Assembly: GCA_029268225.1 (NCBI GenBank)
Contig: JAJUGJ010000002.1
Coordinates: forward strand, 1-64,000
Length of the DNA stretch: 64,000 nucleotides
Reading direction: 5' to 3'
From: Burkholderiales bacterium
GTDB lineage: Bacteria > Pseudomonadota > Gammaproteobacteria > Burkholderiales > Burkholderiaceae_C
In this document: piece by piece, positions 56,940-64,000 of the stretch
Layout: each line of letters starts with the position of its first letter
How positions within the stretch are numbered: position 1 is the first letter of the stretch
Made by a program: the position numbers and the translations under genes
Notes under the pieces: model-generated
What the model was told of the DNA's origin: nothing
Databases searched by the model: none
What the model saw: only the letters and a program-made list of their open reading frames with translations

Positions 56940-59111
56940 TCAGGCATGGGTGCCAACACCGGGCAGGCCCGGGCGCGGGATCACGCCGCCACGGGCCAGC
57001 ATCGCGCTGAGCTGGGCCTCGCTGACGGGCCGCGAGATCAGGTAGCCCTGGAACTCGTCGCAGCCCTGGCAGCGCAGGAAGTCGAACTGGGCCTGGTTCT
57101 CCACGCCCTCGGCCACCACGCGCTTGCGCAGGCTCTGGCCCAGCGAGATGGCGGCTCGCGCGATCAGGGCGCCTTCTTCCTCACGCTCGATGTCGGTCAC
57201 CAGCGAGCGGTCGATCTTGATGATGTCGATGGGGAAGCTGCGCAGGTAGCTCAGGGAGGAGTAGCCGGTGCCGAAGTCGTCCATGGCCAGGCTGAAGCCG
57301 TGACGCTTGAAGGCGTGCAGGCTGTCGATGGCACCCTGGTTGGGATCGAGCAGGACGGTTTCGGTGATCTCCAGCTCGATCAGCTGCGGGGCGATGCCCG
57401 CCTCGCGCGCCAGGGCGAGCACGTGGCTGACGATGTCGGCACTCATGAACAGGCGTGCCGAGAGGTTGACGGCGATCCGCAGTTGGGGCTCACCCGGGGC
57501 ATTCCAGCGGTGGGCGGCGGCAAAGGCCTGACGCAAGATGGCGGTGGTCAGCGGGGCGATCAGGCCGGTTTCTTCGGCGATGGGGATGAAGCGGTCCGGT
57601 CCGATGGGGCCCAGGGTGGGGTGGTGCCAGCGCGCCAGGGCTTCAACACCGACGATGCGGCGGCGGTGGTCGACCTTGGGCTGGTAGTGCACGTCGAAGG
57701 CGTCGGCCTCCAGCGCCTCGCGCATGGCCGCCTCCAGGTGCAGGCGCTCCTCGGCCATGCGGTTGAGGTCGCGGGTGAAGAACTGGAAGTTGTGGCGGCC
57801 CCGGTCCTTGGCGGCGTACATGGCGATGTCGGCGTGGCGCAGCAGGCTGGCCACGTCCTCGCTGTCGTCCGGGTACAGGGCCACGCCCAGGCTGGCGCCC
57901 ACCTGCAGGCTGCGGCCACACAGGGAGATGGGCTGGTGGATCTGGTGCAGCACGCGCTCGAGCAGCGAGATGATGGTGCTGACGTGATAGTGGTCGTTGA
58001 GGACCAGCACGAACTCGTCGCCCCCTAAGCGCGCCACCGTGTCGGACTGGCGCAGGCAGGCGCTCAGACGACGTGCGACCTCTTGCAACAGGTGGTCACC
58101 GGCCGCGTGGCCCAGGCTGTCGTTGACGAACTTGAAGTTGTCCAGGTCGATGAAGACCACGGCCAGGTAGTAGCCCAGGCGCTGCGCGCGCGCCAGGCCT
58201 TGCGAGAGCCGGTCGCCCAGCAGCACGCGGTTGGGCAGGCCGGTGAGCAGGTCGTGGTTGGCCTGGCGCTCCAGCTGTTCCTGGTAGTGCTTGCGCTCGG
58301 AGATGTCCTGCACCGTGCCTTCGTAGCAGATGAACTCGCCTTGCGCGCCGCGCACGATGTGGGCGTTCTCGGAGATCCACATGCGCGAGCCGTCGTTGCG
58401 ATAGACCTCGGACTCGAAATTGCGCACCGAGCCGTGGGTTTCCATCATGCGGCGAAAGGCCTCACGGCGGCCCGGCAGCACGTACAGGCGCCGCCCGATG
58501 TCCGAGAGATCGGTGATGAGCTCCTGCGGGGTGGTGTAGCCGTACAGGCGCGCCAGCGCAGGGTTGGCGGCCAGGTAGTGGCCCTCACGGGTGGTCTGGA
58601 AGATGCCTTCGGAGGCGTGCTCGAAGATGCTGCGGTAGCGCAGCTCGGCCTGCTGCAAGGCCTCCAGGGTGGCGCGCTGCTCGGTGATGTCTTCGATGAA
58701 ACCTTCGATCACGATGCTGCCCTGCTCGTCGGCCACGGGCACGCCGCGCTCCTGGACCCATTTGGGCGCCCCGTCGCGCGGCAGGATGCGGTACTGCTGG
58801 GCAAACCGCCGGCCGGTGCGCACGGCCTCGTCGATGGCGGCACGCACGCGGTCCCGGTCATCCGGGTGGGTGAGGCGCTCCCAGGACATGCTGGCCGAGG
58901 CCACCAGCTCAGCCGGCGTGTACCCCGTCAAGCCGGTGCAGCCCTCGCTGACGAAGATCATGGTCCAGGCGGCATCGTGTCCGCAGCGGTAGGCCATGCC
59001 GTCCAGGTTGTTGACCAGGGTGTCGAGCACGCGGGCGCGGTCCAGCACTTCGCTGGACAGCAGACTGGGGACGCGAGAACGATCAGGAAAGGCAAGCAGA
59101 GACACGGTCAC
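56940..59111 (-). CDS. PAS-PAS-GGDEF-EAL protein, bifunctional c-di-GMP enzyme candidate
   Basis: 723 residues without membrane helices. PAS domains lie at about 25-145 and 150-275, GGDEF at about 285-445 and EAL at about 455-705. The cyclase motif GGDEF and its RxxD site (RQSD) are intact. The EAL side keeps VEALARW, ITETVL, DDFGTGYSSL, KIDRS and EGVEN. Either or both activities are possible; in such proteins one usually dominates. The start used is a GTG at 59111 without a strong ribosome binding site. It is divergent from a larger GGDEF-EAL gene 86 bases away, so the promoters probably overlap. Confidence 0.92.
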   Translation of the reverse strand: MTVSLLAFPDRSRVPSLLSSEVLDRARVLDTLVNNLDGMAYRCGHDAAWTMIFVSEGCTGLTGYTPAELVASASMSWERLTHPDDRDRVRAAIDEAVRTGRRFAQQYRILPRDGAPKWVQERGVPVADEQGSIVIEGFIEDITEQRATLEALQQAELRYRSIFEHASEGIFQTTREGHYLAANPALARLYGYTTPQELITDLSDIGRRLYVLPGRREAFRRMMETHGSVRNFESEVYRNDGSRMWISENAHIVRGAQGEFICYEGTVQDISERKHYQEQLERQANHDLLTGLPNRVLLGDRLSQGLARAQRLGYYLAVVFIDLDNFKFVNDSLGHAAGDHLLQEVARRLSACLRQSDTVARLGGDEFVLVLNDHYHVSTIISLLERVLHQIHQPISLCGRSLQVGASLGVALYPDDSEDVASLLRHADIAMYAAKDRGRHNFQFFTRDLNRMAEERLHLEAAMREALEADAFDVHYQPKVDHRRRIVGVEALARWHHPTLGPIGPDRFIPIAEETGLIAPLTTAILRQAFAAAHRWNAPGEPQLRIAVNLSARLFMSADIVSHVLALAREAGIAPQLIELEITETVLLDPNQGAIDSLHAFKRHGFSLAMDDFGTGYSSLSYLRSFPIDIIKIDRSLVTDIEREEEGALIARAAISLGQSLRKRVVAEGVENQAQFDFLRCQGCDEFQGYLISRPVSEAQLSAMLARGGVIPRPGLPGVGTHA

Positions 59112-59197
59112 AGACTCAAAGAGCTAGGTGAGCGAGCCTGTGCAAGCTGCGTGCCGCACCATCTTGGTGCGGATGAAATTCACCCAAATCATGGCCC

Positions 59198-62100
59198 ATG
59201 AATCAGAATGGTGACATGGTCACACCCCGCCCCCTCACCCCGGAGGACACACACTGGAAACGCGCAGCCGAAAGCGCTGGCGATGGCGTGTGGGACTGGT
59301 CGCTGGTGGACGACGCCATCGAGTTGAGCGAGGGCTTGAGCCAGATCTGGCAACAGGTGCTGGGGCATCCAGGAGCCTTGTCGGGTGCACGCAGCGAGAT
59401 CTGGTCACCGCACATTCACCCTGACGACCGACCTCGGGTGGAAGCGGCACTGCGCGCCCACCTGAACCAGGAAACGGCCCACTACCAGTGCGAATACCGC
59501 CTGAGTCGCCCCGATGGCCAGGCCCGCTGGGTGCTGAGCCGCGGGACGGTGGTCGAGCGTGGGCCCCAGGGGGAGCCCCTGCGCATGATCGGCACCCTCA
59601 CCGACATCCACTGGCGCAAGCACGCCGAGCAGTTCGAGCAGTTCCGCAGCCACATCCTTGAAATGCTGGCGGGCGGCGAAGACCTGCCGGTCATGCTGGA
59701 CGCCATCGTGCGCAGCGTCGAGCAACTGGTGCCGTCCACCCTGTGCAGCATCTTGTTGCTGGACCCCGATGGGGTGCACCTGCGGCATGGCGCGGCCCCC
59801 AGCCTGCCGGCCTTCTACAACGAGGCGATCAATGGGGTCGCCATCGGGCCGAGCACCGGCTCGTGCGGCACGGCGATGTACACCGGCCAACGGGTCATCG
59901 TCGAAGACATCCAGCGGCATCCTTACTGGGAACTGTACAAAGGCCTGGCGGCCCGCGCCGGGCTGGGTGCCTGCTGGTCTCAGCCCGTGCTGTCGGCGGC
60001 CGGCAAGGTGCTGGGCAGCTTTGCGATCTACCACCGCCAGCCGCAAACCCCGCAGGCGCCCGACATTCAGCTCATCGAGCAGACGGCCCGCCTGGTGAGC
60101 ATCGCCATCGAACGCAAGGAAAGCGAAGAGCGCCTGCACCTGGCCGCCAGCGTGTTCACCCATGCCCGTGAGGGCATCCTGATCACCGGCCCCGACGCCA
60201 CCATCATCGACGTCAACGAAGCCTTCACCCGCATCACCGGCTACACCCGTGAGGAGGCGATCGGGCGCAAGCCCAACTTGCTCAACTCCGGCCGTCAGGA
60301 CCGGTTGCTCTACACCGAGATGTGGCGCGCCCTGCTCGACCGAGGTCACTGGCAGGGTGAGCTGTGGAACCGCCGCAAGAGTGGCGAGCACTATGCCGAG
60401 ATGAAGACCATCAGCGCCGTGAAAGATGCGCAAGGGCAGGTGCGGCAGTATGTGGCGCTGTTTTCCGACATCACGGCGCTGAAAACCCACGAGGAGCAGC
60501 TGCGCTACAACGCCCAGCACGATGCCCTGACAGGCTTGCCCAATCGGGTGCTGCTGGGCACGCGGCTGGACGAGGCCATGGCACACGCGCGGCAACGTGA
60601 GCTGCGCCTGGCCGTGCTCTACCTTGACCTCGACGGTTTCAAGGAGGTGAACGACCGGCATGGGCACGAAGTGGGCGACCAGCTGCTCGTGGCCCTGGCG
60701 CTGCGCATGCGCGACGCCTTGCGCGAGGGCGACACCTTGGCGCGCCTGGGTGGGGATGAGTTCGTGGCCGTGCTGCACGACCACGGTGAGCTCAGCCACT
60801 GGCTGCCAGCGGTCAACCGCATCCTGGCCGCGGCAGCCCAACCTGTGCCGATCGGCCCGCTGAGCCTGCAGGTCTCGGCCAGCGTGGGGGTGACCACCTA
60901 CCCGCAGTCCGATGCGGTGGACGCCGACCAGCTGCTGCGCCAGGCCGATCAGGCCATGTACCAGGCCAAGCTGCTGGGCAAGAATCGCTGCCACGTCTTC
61001 GATGCCGAGCAAGATCGCCATGTGCGCGGCCACCATGAGAGTCTGGAGCGCATCCGCCAGGCCCTGGCCCAGGACGAGCTGGTGCTGCATTACCAGCCCA
61101 AGGTCAACCTGCGCACCGGCGAGGTGATCGGCGCCGAGGCACTGATCCGCTGGCAACACCCCGAGCACGGCCTGCTCTCACCCGCGGCATTCCTGCCGGT
61201 CATCGAAGACCACGCGCTGGCCATTGAGGTGGGCGAGTGGGTGATCCACACCGCGCTGGCGCAAATCACCACCTGGCGCGCGCAGGGTTTGCGGCTGCCG
61301 GTGAGCGTCAACCTGGCGGCACGCCAGTTGCAACAGAGCGACTTCGTGGACCGCCTGCGTCAGGTGCTGGCCGCCCACGCGAGCCAGCACAAAGGGAAGT
61401 TGGAGCTGGAGGTGCTGGAGACCAGTGCCCTGGGGGACCTGGCCCGCATCTCTCAAGTGATCGACACCTGCAAGGCCATGGGCGTGAGCTTCGCGCTCGA
61501 CGATTTCGGCACGGGCTACTCCTCGCTGACCTACCTCAAACGCTTGCCGGTGGACCTGCTCAAGATTGACCAGAGCTTCGTGCGCGACATGCTGGACGAC
61601 CCGGACGATCTCGCCATCCTGGAAGGCATCCTCGGCTTGTCGACGGCGTTCCACCGCCAGGTGATCGCCGAGGGCGTGGAGACCGTGGACCACGGCGAGA
61701 TGCTGCTCTATCTGGGATGCGAGCTGGCCCAAGGTTACGGCATTGCCCGCCCGATGCCCGCCGACGCCCTGCCAGGCTGGGTGCAATCATGGCGCCCCCA
61801 TCCACGCTGGCTACAAGCCGGTCAGGTGCGCCGCGACGATGTGCCACTGATGCTGGCCATCGTGAAGCACCGCGCCTGGGTACAGGGGATTGAGCGTTAC
61901 CTGCGTCAGGAGCGCGACGCGCCACCGCCGCTGAACGTGCACCACTGCGACCTGGGTCGCTGGATGGCGCAGGAGCTGTGGGAGACCCTGACCACCCCCG
62001 CGCAACGCCAGCGCATCGACGCCCTGCACCACGAAATCCATCGGCTGGCCGAGACCTTGTGTGCACTGCACGCCCAGACGCGCAGCGCCGAAGCCCTGGC

Positions 62101-62233
62101 CCGCCTGGGCGAGTTGCAGGCCCTGCGCGACGCCATGCTGGCGCAATTGCAGGCGCTGCACAGCGCGCCGCCTCAGCGACTGGCCACCAACGCCCCCTCC
62201 TGCCAGAGCGCCACCCCCGAGCGCACCAACTGA
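59198..62233 (+). CDS. PAS-GAF-PAS-GGDEF-EAL protein with C-terminal CZB zinc-binding domain
   Basis: 1011 residues, soluble. PAS spans about 20-140, GAF about 150-300, a second PAS about 310-430, GGDEF about 435-600 with intact GGDEF and RxxD (REGD), and EAL about 615-865 with AEALIRW, LEVLETS, DDFGTGYSSL, KIDQSF and EGVET. The C-terminal region has the pattern of a chemoreceptor zinc-binding domain: a histidine in VKHRAW near 889, HHCDLGRWM near 915, and HHEIHRLAE near 944. In the E. coli cyclase DgcZ such a domain makes activity zinc-dependent. The 3' end overlaps the convergent MBL gene by 61 bases. Confidence 0.9.
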   Translation: MNQNGDMVTPRPLTPEDTHWKRAAESAGDGVWDWSLVDDAIELSEGLSQIWQQVLGHPGALSGARSEIWSPHIHPDDRPRVEAALRAHLNQETAHYQCEYRLSRPDGQARWVLSRGTVVERGPQGEPLRMIGTLTDIHWRKHAEQFEQFRSHILEMLAGGEDLPVMLDAIVRSVEQLVPSTLCSILLLDPDGVHLRHGAAPSLPAFYNEAINGVAIGPSTGSCGTAMYTGQRVIVEDIQRHPYWELYKGLAARAGLGACWSQPVLSAAGKVLGSFAIYHRQPQTPQAPDIQLIEQTARLVSIAIERKESEERLHLAASVFTHAREGILITGPDATIIDVNEAFTRITGYTREEAIGRKPNLLNSGRQDRLLYTEMWRALLDRGHWQGELWNRRKSGEHYAEMKTISAVKDAQGQVRQYVALFSDITALKTHEEQLRYNAQHDALTGLPNRVLLGTRLDEAMAHARQRELRLAVLYLDLDGFKEVNDRHGHEVGDQLLVALALRMRDALREGDTLARLGGDEFVAVLHDHGELSHWLPAVNRILAAAAQPVPIGPLSLQVSASVGVTTYPQSDAVDADQLLRQADQAMYQAKLLGKNRCHVFDAEQDRHVRGHHESLERIRQALAQDELVLHYQPKVNLRTGEVIGAEALIRWQHPEHGLLSPAAFLPVIEDHALAIEVGEWVIHTALAQITTWRAQGLRLPVSVNLAARQLQQSDFVDRLRQVLAAHASQHKGKLELEVLETSALGDLARISQVIDTCKAMGVSFALDDFGTGYSSLTYLKRLPVDLLKIDQSFVRDMLDDPDDLAILEGILGLSTAFHRQVIAEGVETVDHGEMLLYLGCELAQGYGIARPMPADALPGWVQSWRPHPRWLQAGQVRRDDVPLMLAIVKHRAWVQGIERYLRQERDAPPPLNVHHCDLGRWMAQELWETLTTPAQRQRIDALHHEIHRLAETLCALHAQTRSAEALARLGELQALRDAMLAQLQALHSAPPQRLATNAPSCQSATPERTN

Positions 62234-63090
62234 TCGGCCAGACTGGCGCTCAAAGCGGCCACGTCATCGCCCAGGTGCGCCCGCACACCGGGCATGGCGG
62301 CATGTGAAGCCTGCACCACCGCCCTGAGGTCGTCGTGCGTCATGCGCCGCACCTCCAGGAGCTTGAAAGCCAGCAGCACCTTGAGTGCGTGGTCGGTGTG
62401 GCGCTGCGGCTCGTCCTGCAGCCACTGCAGGCGCGAGCGGGCGGCCGCCAGCGAGGGCGCCACGTCATCGAACGGGGCGCCATGGCCCGGAATGACCCAG
62501 GCGGGGTCAAGGCTGGCGATCAGGTCCAGCGTGGCCGCCTGTTCGGCAAAGCCCGAGACCCCGGCCAGCTCGGGAAAGATCACGCCAAAGCTCTTTTGCC
62601 ACAGCGCATCGGCCGAGGCCAGCACGCCCAGGCGATCGCACCACAGCATCACCATGGCATGGTCGTGCCCCTGAGCGGGCAGCGCGGTCCAGTCCTCGCC
62701 ACCGAGGTGCAGGGTGTCGTGCGGCTGGAAGACGTGGTCGGCATGAAAGCGCGGACACAACTGACTGGTGGCGCGGTAGCTGAGGCGGTCCTCATCCCAC
62801 GCGGCCACGGCCTCGTGCTCGCCCGGCGGGATCCAGATCGCGCAACCATGGTGCGCCTGCAGCAGGGCGTTGCCGCCCGCATGGTCGGAATGCAGGTGGG
62901 TGTTGACGATGCGGCGCAGAGGCCGCCCGTCCCGTGCCGCGTCGATCAGGCGCAAGGTCTCCGCGCCGTCGGTGACGTAGCCGGTGTCCACCACCGTTGC
63001 GCCCTCCTCGTCCAGGCACAGCAACTGGTTGGACGACAGCCAGCCACGCTCGATCACCCGCAACGCGGAACTGGGCCAAGGTCGGGACAT
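62173..63090 (-). CDS. MBL-fold metallo-hydrolase
   Basis: 305 residues from the ATG at 63090. The metal-binding motif THLHSDHAGG, a further histidine in QGHDHAMVML, an aspartate in ASADALW and the histidine in VIPGHGAPF give a complete two-metal site of the metallo-beta-lactamase fold. A C-terminal helical domain (about 215-305), as in glyoxalase II or lactonase relatives, may bind substrate, which is unknown. Its 3' end overlaps the preceding GGDEF-EAL gene tail to tail, and it is divergent from the MotA-like gene. Confidence 0.9.
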   Translation of the reverse strand: MSRPWPSSALRVIERGWLSSNQLLCLDEEGATVVDTGYVTDGAETLRLIDAARDGRPLRRIVNTHLHSDHAGGNALLQAHHGCAIWIPPGEHEAVAAWDEDRLSYRATSQLCPRFHADHVFQPHDTLHLGGEDWTALPAQGHDHAMVMLWCDRLGVLASADALWQKSFGVIFPELAGVSGFAEQAATLDLIASLDPAWVIPGHGAPFDDVAPSLAAARSRLQWLQDEPQRHTDHALKVLLAFKLLEVRRMTHDDLRAVVQASHAAMPGVRAHLGDDVAALSASLADQLVRSGVALWQEGALVASR

Positions 63091-63172
63091 CGTGGGGCTA
63101 CCTCCTGAGCAAACAGTCTGCCTCAAAGCACCGCGCGCTACACTCGGATTCGTCTCTATTCCCGCCCTGCCC

Positions 63173-63982
63173 ATGAACCCCTCTGGCTTGATCGGCATCC
63201 TCGCCACGGTGCTCTTCCTGGCGATCATCGTCGTGTTCGGCGCGGACAGCCCGATGCGCTTTGTCGACCCGGTGGGCTTCGCCGTGGTGATTGGCGGCAC
63301 GCTGGCGGCCACCTTCATGAGCTACCCGCCCGGCGAGGTGCTGCGCAGCTTCCGCCTGGCGTCCACCGCCTTGAAGCAGGAGCGGCTGCACAGCGCCCAG
63401 CACATCGAAGAGCTGGTGCAGATCTCGCGCCTGTGGATCCGCGGCGAGTTGCAGGCGGTGGAAAAGGCCCTCACCACCGTCACCAACCCCTTCCTGCGCA
63501 CCGGGGTGCAACTGGTCATCGACCGCACCCCCGACGAGTACATCCAGGACCTGCTGCACTGGCGCATGCTGCGTCTGCAGCAGCAAGAGGCCGCCGAGGC
63601 CCAGATTTTCAAGGTGATGGCCACCTATGCACCGGCTTTCGGCATGCTGGGCACCTTGCTGGGCCTGATCAATCTGATGGACCTGCTGGGCGCCGGTGAC
63701 GTCAAGGGCATCGGGGTGCAACTGGGCATCGCGCTGCTGACCACGCTGTACGGCGTGATCCTGTCGAACATGGTGTTCAAGCCGCTGGCGCTGCGCCTGG
63801 AGCGCCGCACCGAACGCCGCCTGGCGTTGATGAACATGATCCTCGAAGGCATCTCGATGATGAGCGCGGGCCACAGCCCAGGGCTGATGCGCGAGACGCT
63901 CAAGTCTTTCGTGGCCCAGATCGACGATGAACTGTCGGATGCGCACGTCGGTACCAAGCCAGCCGCGCCCCGCCAGCGCTGA
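63173..63982 (+). CDS. motA: MotA-family flagellar stator protein
   Basis: 269 residues with four membrane helices: near 5-22 and 33-50, then two after a cytoplasmic loop (LLQQQEAAEAQIFKVMATYAPAFGMLGTLLGLINL and LGIALLTTLYGVILSNMVFKPLALRLE-like segments). The shorter loop and overall pattern suit the PomA/MotA1 type of stator. It would couple ion flow to rotor torque. Which ion is used is not clear from sequence. It is probably co-transcribed with the gene that begins at 63995. Confidence 0.88.
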   Translation: MNPSGLIGILATVLFLAIIVVFGADSPMRFVDPVGFAVVIGGTLAATFMSYPPGEVLRSFRLASTALKQERLHSAQHIEELVQISRLWIRGELQAVEKALTTVTNPFLRTGVQLVIDRTPDEYIQDLLHWRMLRLQQQEAAEAQIFKVMATYAPAFGMLGTLLGLINLMDLLGAGDVKGIGVQLGIALLTTLYGVILSNMVFKPLALRLERRTERRLALMNMILEGISMMSAGHSPGLMRETLKSFVAQIDDELSDAHVGTKPAAPRQR

Positions 63983-63994
63983 GCCCGCCCCACG

Positions 63995-64000
63995 ATGGCC
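63995..64000 (+). CDS. Start of a downstream gene, probably motB (cut by the window edge)
   Basis: An ATG lies 12 bases after the MotA-like stop codon, and only two codons fit before the window ends. The tight spacing and the usual motA-motB order make motB the expectation. Nothing in the visible bases confirms it. Confidence 0.35.

Noticed and set aside
55485-58028. 847-codon open frame opposite the U32 and GGDEF-EAL genes
   Set aside because: It crosses two well-supported genes on the other strand and has no recognisable domain.

Overview
The window reads as a high-GC chromosomal segment of a betaproteobacterium, most likely Burkholderiales (Comamonadaceae or the Leptothrix/Rubrivivax side). 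The grounds are the minus-strand order tRNA-Tyr, tRNA-Gly, tRNA-Thr at the left edge (the cluster that normally precedes tuf), the linked apaG, rpe, gph, trpE, trpG, trpD, trpC and ung genes, and the protein families present. No database search was run. Family names come from motifs and general resemblance.

Layout. 1-408: tRNA cluster with its own promoter; the 5' half of the tRNA-Gly looks damaged. 421-12844: a glycosyltransferase, ung and the tryptophan genes trpC, trpD, trpG, trpE, plus gph. Two c-di-GMP genes lie among the trp genes: a diguanylate cyclase on the opposite strand between trpC and trpD, and an EAL protein between trpG and trpE. A leader peptide with two Trp codons precedes trpE. 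12965-22012: mixed genes (sulfurtransferase, fluoride-type CLC transporter, GspE/PilB ATPase, Baeyer-Villiger monooxygenase with a divergent AraC regulator, orphan trpB, upp). 22187-26482: a vgrG followed by two tightly coupled genes of lower GC content, read as a type VI secretion effector and its immunity protein. 26675-32099: YegD-like Hsp70, DUF2314 protein, amidohydrolase, aminotransferase, rpe and apaG. 32104-38331: PF10136 membrane protein, mltA, alpha/beta hydrolase, a secreted protein of unknown function and an HDOD protein.

38392-41470: priA, followed by about 930 bases without a gene. These hold two perfect DnaA boxes, several near-matches, other short repeats and an AT-rich stretch, so they form a candidate replication origin. 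41558-43543: a small conserved protein, a secreted esterase and a SET-domain protein. 43595-51967: penicillin-binding protein 1C and a very large bacterial alpha-2-macroglobulin. 52071-56879: methyltransferase, ProQ-like RNA chaperone, hydrolase and TrhP-type U32 protein. 56940-64000: two divergent GGDEF-EAL proteins, one ending in a CZB zinc-binding domain, then a metallo-beta-lactamase-fold hydrolase and a MotA-like stator subunit.

Themes. Tryptophan synthesis probably runs from a leader-controlled transcript. c-di-GMP signalling is strongly represented: four GGDEF/EAL proteins, an HDOD protein, and a flagellar-type stator at the right edge. Most genes look native in composition. The clearest sign of transfer is the vgrG tail together with its two downstream genes.
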